Under the pieces are notes generated by a model that was not told the origin of the DNA, did no database searches, and worked only from the letters and a program-made list of their open reading frames with translations. This document shows, one piece after another, positions 54,899 to 64,000 of a stretch of DNA of 64,000 bases. The DNA lies in NCBI RefSeq assembly GCF_014284275.1, contig NZ_JACOFU010000005.1, positions 248,001 through 312,000 of the forward strand. Direction: 5' to 3'. Positions within the stretch are counted from its first letter, which is position 1. Every line of letters begins with the position of its first letter. The position numbers were made by a program, and so were the translations under genes. The DNA comes from Affinundibacterium amnicola (GTDB lineage: Bacteria > Pseudomonadota > Gammaproteobacteria > Burkholderiales > Burkholderiaceae_D).

Positions 54899-55210
54899 AT
54901 GAAATCGACATTCACCCATAAAGCGATCGTAGCGGTTGTTTCAGCAGTTGTTGTGGTTAGCGCAGCAAATGCATTTCAAACAAATCAAACTAAACAAGTC
55001 GTAGCAGGCAAACAAACAATGCAACAAGTGACCGTGGCGGCAAAGCGTATGAGCCCAGAAGAAAAGTTAGCATTTGATTTGCAATCGACTGGCATGCAAA
55101 CCGTGATTATCAGCGCTAAGCGTTTAACGCCTGAACAAAAACTGGCAATGGATGCACAAGATCGTGCGTGGCAATCAGCTGCAAAAAACAAAGCAATCAC
55201 GAAGGGTTAA
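54899..55210 (+). CDS. Small exported protein with an internal repeat
   Basis: 103 residues with a strong AAGGAG ribosome binding site. Signal peptide ends VSAANA (about residue 25). Two tandem units in the mature part share V(T/I)(V/I)-AKR-(M/L)(S/T)PE-x-KLA-x-D: VTVAAKRMSPEEKLAFD near 46 and VIISAKRLTPEQKLAMD near 69. Unknown function; small, basic, likely periplasmic. No family recognised. Confidence 0.78.
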   Translation: MKSTFTHKAIVAVVSAVVVVSAANAFQTNQTKQVVAGKQTMQQVTVAAKRMSPEEKLAFDLQSTGMQTVIISAKRLTPEQKLAMDAQDRAWQSAAKNKAITKG

Positions 55211-55605
55211 TCTATGAAGCGTGATGCTCACTCAAGAGTGTGTCTTGTTTGTATCGTGTTTGCATATAAGTGCTAATGTATAAAGCTTTGCAGACCTTCG
55301 CAGACTTAAATCGTTCTAAGTGTTTTCGGTGTACTGACCCAACAATGTAGAAGCGAATTTCACACTCTTCATTTTGCGTGTACAAATCAAAGTCTTTTTT
55401 CAGTGTGTTAAGTAACACATTGACCATTCCAGAGAAGCCTTTGATTTATACGTGCAGGAAAAACCAGCAAGCTAAAACAGTATTAGTATTATCTGTATTT
55501 GGCTTAGGCTTGATGACTACTTAACCAAGCTAGCATTTCTCCAAATTCAGCTAAGCATCTGCTAAGCGTCAACTCAGTTTCAACTTGGTTTCAACTTAGT
55601 TCCAA
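55211..55605. other. Intergenic region between the small exported gene and the GGDEF regulator
   Basis: About 395 bp. A minus-strand frame at 55212-55427 (71 codons, from an ATG at 55427) exists but lacks a clear ribosome binding site and any recognised motif; I do not call it a gene. The right end holds 11-bp tandem repeats (55569-55623) overlapping the stop of the next gene. Confidence 0.5.
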
Positions 55606-55623
55606 CTAAATATCAACCAATAA
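55569..55623. repeat. 11-bp tandem repeat over the stop codon of the REC-GGDEF gene
   Basis: Five consecutive 11-bp units in register: TCAACTCAGTT, TCAACTTGGTT, TCAACTTAGTT, CCAACTAAATA and TCAACCAATAA. The stop codon of the neighbouring CDS (55606-55608 on minus) lies within the fourth unit. Confidence 0.85.
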
Positions 55624-56574
55624 TTCAGCGCCAAATATCCGGTGACGGCCATGTTCTTTGGCTTTGTATAATTGCGTGTCGGCCAGATTAATGAGGCTAT
55701 TCGCATTCCCATGCGCTTTCTCTGGTTTGCAGCCGACGCCCAGACTCACCGTGACAAATGGCGCGACAGAAGATGCCGCGTGTTCTATCTGTAAACTTGC
55801 CACATCTTTGCGTATGGTTTCTGCCAATTGCATGGCACCTGCAAATCCCGTATCCGGCAACAGACAAACAAATTCTTCTCCGCCATAGCGTGCGATGTTA
55901 TCGCCTGAACGCATCAAACTGGTCTTCAAAGTTTTTGCGACGCGTCGTAAGCAATCATCGCCCGCCTGATGTCCATAATGATCATTGAAGCGTTTGAAGA
56001 AGTCCACGTCCAACATCACTAAACTTAATGCTGTTTGATTACGAATAGCGCGTCCCATTTCAGCATTCACGCGTTCGTCAAAAAAACGTCGGTTGTGTAC
56101 GCCAGTTAAGCCATCCAAATACGCCCAGCTCCGCAATAAATCTGACTGCGCTTTTAACATTAAGTGGGTTTTAATTCTGGCACGCACGATGCGCGGATTG
56201 ATCGGTTTAGAGATGAAATCAACCGCACCTAAATCCAGGCCTTTTTCCTCAGCTGATTCATCGGTTTGCGCGGTGATAAAAATCACGGGAATATCGCGCA
56301 TGATGGAATCTGCTTTTAAGCGTTGGCATACCTGATAGCCGTCCATTTCTGGCATCACTAAGTCGAGCAAGACTAAATCAGGTTGCTTAGATGCACACAA
56401 AGCCAGTGCCTGTGCACCGCTGGTAGCCATTAAGACTTGGTAGTCGTTAGATAAAATCTGATACAAGACTTGAATATTGGCAGCCTGATCATCGACCACC
56501 AACAGTCGTGGCTTGCTTGGCAGAGGAAGCAAGTCTTCGTTTGGATTCATCGGGTTATAGGAGTTTGCTGTCAC
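55606..56574 (-). CDS. REC-GGDEF response regulator (PleD/WspR-like)
   Basis: 322 residues from a GTG at 56574 that overlaps the TGA of the upstream kinase gene; an internal ATG at residue 9 is an alternative. Receiver domain (about 20-135: RLLVVDDQ, phosphoacceptor Asp in LLDLVMPEMDGYQV, ITAQ, SKPINP) then GGDEF (RYGGEEFVCLL, about 230) with RxxD (RSGD). A diguanylate cyclase controlled by phosphorylation. Coupling to the hybrid kinase gene indicates that the kinase is its partner. Confidence 0.95.
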   Translation of the reverse strand: MTANSYNPMNPNEDLLPLPSKPRLLVVDDQAANIQVLYQILSNDYQVLMATSGAQALALCASKQPDLVLLDLVMPEMDGYQVCQRLKADSIMRDIPVIFITAQTDESAEEKGLDLGAVDFISKPINPRIVRARIKTHLMLKAQSDLLRSWAYLDGLTGVHNRRFFDERVNAEMGRAIRNQTALSLVMLDVDFFKRFNDHYGHQAGDDCLRRVAKTLKTSLMRSGDNIARYGGEEFVCLLPDTGFAGAMQLAETIRKDVASLQIEHAASSVAPFVTVSLGVGCKPEKAHGNANSLINLADTQLYKAKEHGRHRIFGAELLVDI

Positions 56575-59500
56575 TTGGATAATCCTTCTAGCAAATCGGT
56601 ACAGAGCGATTGTGCCAGTTTAAAATCTAAGGTGGAAATGGCGATTTCTATCGGTCTTAGTTGTTCATGAAAGCCAGAGCCGAACTGCTGTAATAATTCA
56701 AGAATGGTTTCAGTTGCCGCCATATCTGCATTATCAAGTTGATCGGCTAATTCTGATAAACCGCGTCGAAATTGCGTGGTATCGAGATTGACCGCGAATC
56801 CATTATCCGCAGGTGCCGGCGTATGAGTTTGGCTGCGACCGTGTAAATACTTGGCGAGTTCTGCTAATTGCAGATCTAAATCGGTGATGAGTTCACAGGT
56901 TTTTTGGATTAGCTGACGGCACGCCTGAATGTCATTGTCTGCACTGGCTTGGGCTAAGTTTTTTTCAATCTGGGCTAGTACTTTGGCATGCTCATTCGCA
57001 CCCAAAGTGCCTGATAAACCCTTGACGGTGTGTAAATGGCGTAATGCCGTACTCAAGTGATCCGGGACACAGCTGTGCAGTTGCGCTGGCAGTGCTTGTA
57101 AATCTTTGCGGAACATGTCGAGCATGCGTAAATACACATCAACCCTGCCACCAATTCGGTTCAGCGCAGGGTAAATATCGAAGCCCAATTGCTTTGCTGT
57201 CGTCGTTAACTCCACATCTTCAGGGATCGTCAAATTGCTATGATCACGATTGACTTGATCATCTTTGAAGGTGTGCCGTAAGATCACCTGCACCAGATTT
57301 TGCAAATCGAAGGGTTTGCCAACGTGATCATTTAAACCTGCCTCTAGGCAAGCGATCTTATCTGATTCCATCACATTCGCTGACATTGCAACAATCGGGA
57401 GATTGGTGCGTCGCAATTCTCCACGGATTTTTTTTGTGGCGGTAAAACCGTCCATGATTGGCATCTGCAAATCCATCAAGACCAAATCAAATGGCAGGCG
57501 TTCGCTGGTGATCAATTCGATCGCTTCGAGTCCATGATTGGCTAGTACAACTCTGGCACCTTCTGCTTCCAGCAGTTCACGAGCTACCTGTTGATTGTTG
57601 AGATTGTCTTCCACCAATAAGATGCGCAGATTTTGTAGGGGCTGGCTCGCACTGCTTGTCACAGCGTTATTCGCAATAACATTTCTTTGCGTACGCATTT
57701 TTAACAAGCTGTTGGCTAACTTTTGCGTATTCACCGGTTTAAATAAGACATGATCGAATAACAGTTGATCCTTAGGTGAAGCGCGTTGAAACAAGGCACG
57801 TTCGGTTTCACGCATTAGCAATAACATGGTTTGTGAGCGCGCCGATGCGACATCACGGATTTCCCGGATCACACTCCAGCCATCTGCTTCGATGCTATCC
57901 CAGTCAATTAAGATCGCTTGATAGTGTGTTTGCTCCCTCTGCAAGGCTTCTAATGCGGATTGACTGCTATCGATAAAGTCTGCGGTGAAACGCAATTCTG
58001 TACAGGCTGTTTTGAGGTGTTCGCGAACAAATAAATTGGCTTCATCCACCAGCAAATGCATGGTGAGATCTGAGACTTGATTGGTGGCGTAGTCTTCCAA
58101 TGGCATTGTCTGATCTTGTGCGATCGGTAGCGCAATCGTAAAGTGGAAGCACGCACCTTCGCCCAAGGTACTTTCTAACTGTAACTTGCCACCCATCATG
58201 TCAACCAAGCCTTGGCTAATCGCAATCCCTAAACCTGAACCACCAAAACGACGGGTGGTCGAGGCTTCTGCTTGGGTAAATCCGCTAAAGATTTTCTCGT
58301 GATTTTCTGGCGCTATGCCTATTCCCGTATCTCGGACTAAAAACTGCAAATGTACGGTATCGGCGCTTTGTTCTAGCACGCGGATCGCAATGACGACTTC
58401 ACCTTGCCCGGTGAATTTAATCGCATTACTTCCCAGATTGGTCAGTACTTGCCGCAAGCGCATCGCATCACCGATTAAGCGTGCCGGGATTTGTGGATCA
58501 ATATCGAACAAAATATCAACCGGTTTGTCGGTCAGATTGATGAGTAGCAAGTCTGACAGTTCAACTAATAATTGTTCGAGTTTGAACGGATGCGGATCGA
58601 GCGTCATTTTGCCCGCCTCGACCTTAGAAATATCTAGAATGTCGTTGAGTAAATTGAGCAGAGAACGGGCCGCACCTTCGGTTTTGCTCGCATAGTCATT
58701 TTGTTGCGGTGACAACGGGGTTTTCCGTAGCAGGTTTAACATGCCCAAGATCGCGTTCATCGGTGTGCGGATTTCATGACTCATGTTGGCCAGAAATGCA
58801 GATTTCGCCTGACTCGCATCATCGGCCGCCTGTTTGGCGTGGCGTAAAGCTTCTTCTGCTTGGTATTGCAAAGTGATGTCACGATTAATCCCCGTGACCA
58901 GCATAGGATTGCCGAATTCATCGCGTTCTATCCCGCCTGCTGCCTGAATATATCGTATGCCTTTGCTTGGACTGATGATACGGAAAATTGGACTATAACT
59001 ATGGGTTCCGGCAATCGCACCTTGCAGGCGTTCTTCAGTTTCGGCTAAATCATCAGGATGAAGTTTGGCACGCCAAAAATCATAGAATAATTTATTGCTT
59101 CTTAAATTTTGCGGGACTTCATAGATATCGAACATGCGTTCGTTAAAGACTAGCTCATTGGTGTGCAAATCCCAGCTCCAAATACCAAGCTCGGCAATCT
59201 CTGCTGCCTTGGTTAATTGATCGCGCACGGTGAGCAAAAGTTGCGTGCTTTTTTGTAATTCAGCCTCTGCCTTTTTGCGCTCTGTAATATCCATCTGGGT
59301 ACCAGAAACCCATTCGGGTTTGCCGACTGCGGTGTACGAAGAAATCCTGCCACGGGTTAGTACCCAAATCCACGAACCATTTTTATGTTTCAGACGATTT
59401 TCGCATTCGTAGTAAGAGAGTTCATGCGCAAAATGCTTGGACATTAAGGCTTTTGCTTTCTTCAAATCGTCGGGATGGGTCAAATTGTCCCAAATCTGAA

Positions 59501-61493
59501 TACTGGGTGTGCCTAACTCATTGAGTTCATAGCCAACCTGATCGGCCCATCGTTCATTTAAGCGCATCTCTCCGGTAACGACATTCCATTCCCAAGTGCC
59601 GACATTGGTTCCTTCGATGATGTGAGCGAGTGCCGAGCGTTGGTTGGCGAGCCGGCTGGCGGCCTTTTTACTGGCGGTAATGTCGGTGCGGATGGAGATG
59701 AATTTTTCTATTTTTCCATCGGCGTTTTTGAATGGTGCGATGAAGGTATCGACCCAATACAAATTACCTGCCTTGGTACGGTTACAAACCTCGCCACGCC
59801 ATGGCGTTCCTGACGAAATTGTGCGCCACATATTTGATAAGAAATCGGGAGACTGCACGCCCGTGGCAACGATTTTGTGATTACCTTCTAATATTTCTTC
59901 CCGTGTGTAGCCACTGATACGACAATACGCTTGATTCACATCGACAATTTTTCCTTCGTCATTGGCAATCGAAACAATCGCATGCATGTTCAAGGTACTT
60001 AACAGCGCATCACTATCACGTAAGGCTGCCTGCAAGTGTTGCTCTGCCAATTTATTATTCGTTACATCGGTACAGATCGCGATGTATTTCTCGATGATTC
60101 CTTCGGTATTGGTGAATGGCGCAATAAAGGTATCGACCCAATAAAGTTGGCCATCACGTGCGCGGTTGCAGACTTCCCCGCGCCATGGTGTGCCGTTTGA
60201 AATCTTGCACCAGATATCCGACCAAAATTCACTTGAATGTTCTTGTGAGCTGATAATCCGGTGGTTTTGACCGACCAAGGATTCTCGTGGATAGCCGCTA
60301 ATCCGACAAAACGCTTCGTTGACATCGATAATCTCGCCGCTCGCATCGGTAACCGACACAATCGCATGCATATTCAGTGTGCTGAGCAAGGCGTCGTTAT
60401 CACGTTCCGCGGCATTTAATTTTTTCTGAATTTGCTCATTGAAACTCCGTTGTATTTTCAGTAGAGACGCTAGTAGAGCACTGATTAAACTCATCGCAAT
60501 GAAGAAAGCAATCGGCACCGTGCGGTGAAGATTTGATTCGAATTTCTCGGTACTGGCGATGGTTAATTTGAAATCACGTTTGTGAAAGGTGATTAATTTG
60601 CTGCTGGAAAACATCGCATATTGCATTTGCGGGATGTTGGTGTTTTCGTTGACTTTGGCATTCTGACTGAGAAACCGGGTGATCTCTGCTTGGTTGAATG
60701 ATTCGGTGTTTTCCAATTGGAATTGCACAATATCTTTGTCGACATCTGGAATGGCAGACATCAGTTCGGCAAGAAAAATCGGCGCGTAAACTACCCCGAG
60801 CACGGTCGCATGGCGTTCAGCCGTGGTGTTATGCGTCGAGGCATTTTGATACACAGGAACAAATAATAAGACGCTGGCTTTTTTCTCTGCCTTGGGTGGT
60901 GCATAAATCAGCGAACTGATGCTTGGTAAGCCAGAACTGATTGCGGATTCGATCGCCGCACGGCGTCGGCGATCCGATCCAAAATCGGTACCGGGAACAA
61001 AATGATTGTTGTAGGGAGTTTCAAAGAATTTGGCGAGATAACAGGTATCGGTTTCATTCTCATCAAATGCTTGCAAGCTAAATTTTTTCCCGCTGTCTTT
61101 TTCTTGTTGCTGAAAATAGCGATGAACCTCTGTTTTGGCGACTTTCTCGATAAATCCAAAACCACGAACACCAGGGTATTCAGTGCCGAGATCATGTGTT
61201 TTAATAGCGGCCCTAAACTCCGCAGAGCGCAGTTGTTGATTAACGCCGAATAAACTTTTGATGCCGTTTAAGCCATAGATCGGTGTTGAAAAGCGTTGCT
61301 CGATTTCATTGGTCAGGCGCTCGGCTTTATTGCGAAAGTCATTTTCAAGCTTATTTTTTTCGTTATGATTCAGCCACCAAGTGCCCGCGGTAGCGAAGCA
61401 CATGCCGAGAATGAAGATGGCAGTGGGGAGATATTGCGGAAGCAGCCACTGCTTTTTGAGCCAGAATTTCTTCACGAAAAACAGTCCATGCAA
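56571..61493 (-). CDS. CHASE-PAS hybrid histidine kinase with two receivers and HPt
   Basis: 1,640 residues. An N-terminal membrane segment, a periplasmic CHASE domain ([17 protein letters not shown] near 90), a second membrane segment (about 330), two near-duplicate PAS domains (about 375-490 and 495-615), two further PAS domains (to about 880), the kinase dimer domain with [10 protein letters not shown] (His about 905), a catalytic domain with [19 protein letters not shown] and GGSGLGIA, a degenerate receiver (about 1150-1270), an intact receiver ([10 protein letters not shown], Asp about 1337), and a C-terminal HPt ([11 protein letters not shown], His about 1487). It overlaps the REC-GGDEF gene by 4 nt. 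Confidence 0.93.
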   Translation of the reverse strand: MHGLFFVKKFWLKKQWLLPQYLPTAIFILGMCFATAGTWWLNHNEKNKLENDFRNKAERLTNEIEQRFSTPIYGLNGIKSLFGVNQQLRSAEFRAAIKTHDLGTEYPGVRGFGFIEKVAKTEVHRYFQQQEKDSGKKFSLQAFDENETDTCYLAKFFETPYNNHFVPGTDFGSDRRRRAAIESAISSGLPSISSLIYAPPKAEKKASVLLFVPVYQNASTHNTTAERHATVLGVVYAPIFLAELMSAIPDVDKDIVQFQLENTESFNQAEITRFLSQNAKVNENTNIPQMQYAMFSSSKLITFHKRDFKLTIASTEKFESNLHRTVPIAFFIAMSLISALLASLLKIQRSFNEQIQKKLNAAERDNDALLSTLNMHAIVSVTDASGEIIDVNEAFCRISGYPRESLVGQNHRIISSQEHSSEFWSDIWCKISNGTPWRGEVCNRARDGQLYWVDTFIAPFTNTEGIIEKYIAICTDVTNNKLAEQHLQAALRDSDALLSTLNMHAIVSIANDEGKIVDVNQAYCRISGYTREEILEGNHKIVATGVQSPDFLSNMWRTISSGTPWRGEVCNRTKAGNLYWVDTFIAPFKNADGKIEKFISIRTDITASKKAASRLANQRSALAHIIEGTNVGTWEWNVVTGEMRLNERWADQVGYELNELGTPSIQIWDNLTHPDDLKKAKALMSKHFAHELSYYECENRLKHKNGSWIWVLTRGRISSYTAVGKPEWVSGTQMDITERKKAEAELQKSTQLLLTVRDQLTKAAEIAELGIWSWDLHTNELVFNERMFDIYEVPQNLRSNKLFYDFWRAKLHPDDLAETEERLQGAIAGTHSYSPIFRIISPSKGIRYIQAAGGIERDEFGNPMLVTGINRDITLQYQAEEALRHAKQAADDASQAKSAFLANMSHEIRTPMNAILGMLNLLRKTPLSPQQNDYASKTEGAARSLLNLLNDILDISKVEAGKMTLDPHPFKLEQLLVELSDLLLINLTDKPVDILFDIDPQIPARLIGDAMRLRQVLTNLGSNAIKFTGQGEVVIAIRVLEQSADTVHLQFLVRDTGIGIAPENHEKIFSGFTQAEASTTRRFGGSGLGIAISQGLVDMMGGKLQLESTLGEGACFHFTIALPIAQDQTMPLEDYATNQVSDLTMHLLVDEANLFVREHLKTACTELRFTADFIDSSQSALEALQREQTHYQAILIDWDSIEADGWSVIREIRDVASARSQTMLLLMRETERALFQRASPKDQLLFDHVLFKPVNTQKLANSLLKMRTQRNVIANNAVTSSASQPLQNLRILLVEDNLNNQQVARELLEAEGARVVLANHGLEAIELITSERLPFDLVLMDLQMPIMDGFTATKKIRGELRRTNLPIVAMSANVMESDKIACLEAGLNDHVGKPFDLQNLVQVILRHTFKDDQVNRDHSNLTIPEDVELTTTAKQLGFDIYPALNRIGGRVDVYLRMLDMFRKDLQALPAQLHSCVPDHLSTALRHLHTVKGLSGTLGANEHAKVLAQIEKNLAQASADNDIQACRQLIQKTCELITDLDLQLAELAKYLHGRSQTHTPAPADNGFAVNLDTTQFRRGLSELADQLDNADMAATETILELLQQFGSGFHEQLRPIEIAISTLDFKLAQSLCTDLLEGLSK

Positions 61494-61881
61494 GTCTTAG
61501 CGATTGACAGTTTTCAAGTATTGCGGGGTTTTGATATTGCCGTCAATCAAATATTTCTTTGGGGAAGTGTTAATTTGCGCGAAAATGCAACATTTTGAGC
61601 GCAAAATACTCAAACTCGAATGAATCAGTGAGATTGATTGGGCAATTTGATCAGGTCAATCGCATTCGCAAGCAGTGAATTTGTCTTGTATAGACAAAAT
61701 TAGAAAAAATTAGACGAAATTAATTGATATTGATGTATTTTAGTAAATTTTTTTGCCTGTTCTTTGTTTGGTCTGCGCTTGATCTTCATTTGATTTTTAG
61801 GCGCATCCACAAGGCAGACTGACAAAATTTTAAAAGAATTTATTCAACGTAATAGTTTTACCTCTTTTGATAACACCACCT
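61494..61881. other. Intergenic region before the PfkB kinase gene
   Basis: About 388 bp, AT-rich. Divergent promoters for the kinase gene and the PfkB gene must lie here. A run of AATTAGA-type units around 61688-61725 forms a weak imperfect tandem repeat. Nothing else was recognised. Confidence 0.5.
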
Positions 61882-62886
61882 ATGAAAAAAAATTATGCCA
61901 TTTATGGACTAGGCGCCGCCTTAGTTGATACCGAAATTACTTTGAGCGATGCGGATTTGATCGCGATGAAAGTCGATAAAGGTGTCATGACCCTGGTCGA
62001 TGAAGCCCGTCAAGCAGAGTTGATTGCGGCGTTGGAACACCATCTGGTGGCATCAAAACGTGCCAGTGGCGGCTCTGCTGCCAATACAACAATTGCCGCC
62101 AGCTATTTTGGTTGCCAGAGTTTTTATTCTTGCAAAGTGGCGAATGATGAGAACGGCGCGTTTTATTTAGCGGATTTGAAAGCCGCTGGTGTTTCGATTC
62201 CTCAGCACATTACACCGCCGGCCGGCATTACTGGCAAATGTCTGGTCATGATTACACCAGACGCCGAGCGCACCATGAATACCTTTCTTGGTATTAGTGA
62301 AAAACTCAGTGTCGATGAGCTTGATTTAGCGGCTTTGAAGGACAGCGATTATGTTTATATCGAAGGCTATTTGGTCACTTCACCCACTGGTCGTCGCGCC
62401 GCAATACAGTTACGTGAACAGGCCCAACAGCATGGAACACAGGTGGCATTAAGCTTGTCTGATCCGGCGATGGTGCAATTTTTTCGCGATGGTTTGCTAG
62501 AAATGATAGGCGACAAAGTCGATTTGATTTTCTGTAATCGCGACGAGGTCTTGGGCTTCACCCAATCAGACAGTTTTGAACAAGCCTGTGAATTGCTCAA
62601 GAAATTTGCGACTAAATTTGCCATCACTTGTGGCGCAGATGGCGCGGTCGTCTTTGATGGCGAACAACTGCATCAAGTGAATGCCCCGAAAGTGCAGGCA
62701 ATTGATACCAATGGTGCTGGCGATATGTTTGCAGGAGCATTTTTGTATGCAATCCATCGCGGTGTCAATTTCGCACGCGCTGCTGAGTTTGCCAATATCG
62801 CTGCCGCCACCGTGGTGACCCAATATGGCCCACGTTTGCAAGCCCAGCAATATCGTGATTTGCGAACGCAATTTTTTGCAGAATAA
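61882..62886 (+). CDS. PfkB-family sugar or nucleoside kinase (adenosine kinase-like)
   Basis: 334 residues from the ATG at 61882 (an in-frame TTG lies at 61867). PfkB fold: YGLGAALVDTEI near the start, GGSAANTTIAA (substrate site), ITGKCLVMITPDAERTMNTFLG, and the C-terminal AIDTNGAGDMFAGAFLYA with the catalytic Asp. The conserved lid and GAGD motif fit the family; the substrate could be adenosine, ribose or a fructose-type sugar. Tandem 10-bp repeats follow its stop codon. Confidence 0.92.
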   Translation: MKKNYAIYGLGAALVDTEITLSDADLIAMKVDKGVMTLVDEARQAELIAALEHHLVASKRASGGSAANTTIAASYFGCQSFYSCKVANDENGAFYLADLKAAGVSIPQHITPPAGITGKCLVMITPDAERTMNTFLGISEKLSVDELDLAALKDSDYVYIEGYLVTSPTGRRAAIQLREQAQQHGTQVALSLSDPAMVQFFRDGLLEMIGDKVDLIFCNRDEVLGFTQSDSFEQACELLKKFATKFAITCGADGAVVFDGEQLHQVNAPKVQAIDTNGAGDMFAGAFLYAIHRGVNFARAAEFANIAAATVVTQYGPRLQAQQYRDLRTQFFAE

Positions 62887-62890
62887 GTAC

Positions 62891-62930
62891 AGATCCATAC
62901 AGGTCAATACAGGTGAACACAGGTGAATAA
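62891..62930. repeat. 10-bp tandem repeat just after the PfkB kinase stop codon
   Basis: Units AGATCCATAC, AGGTCAATAC, AGGTGAACAC and AGGTGAATAA in direct succession, starting 5 bp after the TAA. Confidence 0.8.
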
Positions 62931-62988
62931 GCACGCCTGAGTACGCAATCTCGCAATATCCCAATAAAAGGGTTCGCCAACAATCAAT

Positions 62989-64000
62989 ATGTTCACTTCT
63001 TTTTCCAATCGGATTACAGGATATTTCGCCGCAGTGTTAATTGCGGCGATGGGGATATTGTTTTTGCTGTGGTATGTTGGCCTACCCTCGCTTGGGCTCA
63101 CCGGCGCGCGCGAAGAGCGTTTGCTCAGTGCGATTGCGCAACTAGAAATGAAAGCGGATCTGCAAAGAAACCTGGTGATTGCAGATCTGCAAGATAGTAG
63201 TGCCGATTTAATGTTTATTGCGGAGAGTGATGAGATCAAGCGCACATTATTCTCTTCATCGTCAAAGCCGTCAGGCTCATCAACTTTAGCTGTCGCGTCG
63301 GTGTTGTCCGCCCAGCTAGAAAAGAAATTTCAAATTTTAGGCAAGCTGCGTTCTCAGCGTTTTACTGGATTGATGCTGATTGATCTACAAAGTAAAACGG
63401 TATTGGCTGCAACTGCATCGGGTCAACAGCAAAAAATCCCAGATCAAGATTTAAACGCTTTGATCGCAATGCCAAATTTTGATTCACACATTTTGAGTTG
63501 GTCGAATACCGATTTACCAGCCGCCCAATCAGCACATACGCTACAAGCGATTGTGTTACCCGTTAGAGAAACTGCGTCAGCACCCATATCAACGATCTTA
63601 GTCGGCTTGCTGGATTTGGAATTATTTGTACAAGACAGGCTCACGCTCGATGCTAGTTTGGTCAAACGTTTTGGCACCACTTTATTGTTTGATGCAAAAG
63701 CGAATCTGATTTTTAGTTTTCCTAAGATACTTAGTACGTCGCCCTTATACATTCCAAATCAGACGGTAATGGGCGGGTTTGAGGGCAGTGTATCGCAACG
63801 CAATGCAGCCGATGAAGAGTTAATTGCGGTCTATAGAAATCTGCCTTTGAGTCCAACGCAAATGTGGACGATGGTATTGGTGACTAAAAAAACCGATGTG
63901 TTGTCTGGCTTACTCAAGAATATCGATTTCTTGTTGATTGCCGGTAGCTTGATTAGCTTGTTGGCGCTGAGTTTGATTTGGATGTTTGCACGCCGATTGA
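62989..64000 (+). CDS. Membrane sensor protein, C-terminus cut by window edge
   Basis: Open from the ATG at 62989 to the window end (337 codons). One membrane segment at the N-terminus (YFAAVLIAAMGILFLLWYV), then about 270 periplasmic residues that look like a dCache/4-helix sensor (RLTLDASLVKRFGTTLLFDAKANLIFSFP), and a second membrane segment at the window edge (FLLIAGSLISLLALSLIWMFA). The output domain (kinase, GGDEF or methyl-accepting) lies outside. It fits the signalling-rich neighbourhood. Confidence 0.85.
   Translation, partial: MFTSFSNRITGYFAAVLIAAMGILFLLWYVGLPSLGLTGAREERLLSAIAQLEMKADLQRNLVIADLQDSSADLMFIAESDEIKRTLFSSSSKPSGSSTLAVASVLSAQLEKKFQILGKLRSQRFTGLMLIDLQSKTVLAATASGQQQKIPDQDLNALIAMPNFDSHILSWSNTDLPAAQSAHTLQAIVLPVRETASAPISTILVGLLDLELFVQDRLTLDASLVKRFGTTLLFDAKANLIFSFPKILSTSPLYIPNQTVMGGFEGSVSQRNAADEELIAVYRNLPLSPTQMWTMVLVTKKTDVLSGLLKNIDFLLIAGSLISLLALSLIWMFARRL

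Noticed and set aside
55212..55427. 71-codon minus-strand frame
   Set aside because: No ribosome binding site, no motif, and it lies between a gene end and a repeat array; chance frame is likely.

Overview
The window looks like chromosomal DNA of a moderate-GC betaproteobacterium of the Burkholderiales, most likely an Oxalobacteraceae member close to Undibacterium. This is inferred from family-level gene recognition and gene order (secB-grxC-rhodanese opposite gpmA-envC-ctpA-moeB; zur/COG0523/cysteine-poor dksA; type B putA with an Lrp-type regulator; hslVU behind a STAS protein). No rRNA or tRNA gene was recognised.

Accessory region, about 1-7,500, almost entirely on the minus strand. It holds an incomplete HEPN-like gene at the left edge, a VOC protein, a ParE-type toxin with its antitoxin, and a run of small unrelated hypothetical genes. 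Between about 4,026 and 5,635 the gaps between these genes are attC-like sites. All genes point the same way and their stop codons lie at or inside the sites. I read this as a short gene-cassette array without a visible integrase (a CALIN). One cassette encodes a second HEPN-like protein. Four near-identical minus-strand promoters (TTGACT, 16 bp, TAGAAT) are scattered over this region, the last before an AraC/GyrI-type regulator.

Core region, about 7,700-38,400. hemE and priA flank a 540-bp AT-rich gap with a cluster of DnaA boxes, a candidate origin or other DnaA-binding locus. A zinc-homeostasis block follows: zur, a COG0523 metallochaperone, a DksA lacking three of its four zinc cysteines, a small exported protein and a ZnuD-like TonB receptor. 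Then come STAS-hslV-hslU, gpsA/SH3/secB/grxC/rhodanese on the minus strand, gpmA/envC/ctpA/moeB on the plus strand, a pabB-pabC fusion, a TPR protein, an Lrp regulator divergent from putA, an exported amidase and SirB2.

Signalling and miscellaneous region, about 38,400-64,000. Two large GGDEF-EAL proteins, a REC-GGDEF response regulator translationally coupled to a 1,640-residue CHASE-PAS hybrid histidine kinase with receiver and HPt domains, and an incomplete membrane sensor at the right edge indicate heavy investment in cyclic-di-GMP and phosphorelay signalling. Between them lie an exported S41 protease, an FKBP isomerase, a VF530 protein, an exported WD40 protein, a single-domain asparaginase-like protein, a lipoprotein, a glycosyltransferase, a B12-binding radical SAM enzyme, a small exported repeat protein and a PfkB kinase.

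At least five genes have short tandem repeats (9-11 bp period) starting at or just after their stop codons, a pattern I could not attribute to a known element.
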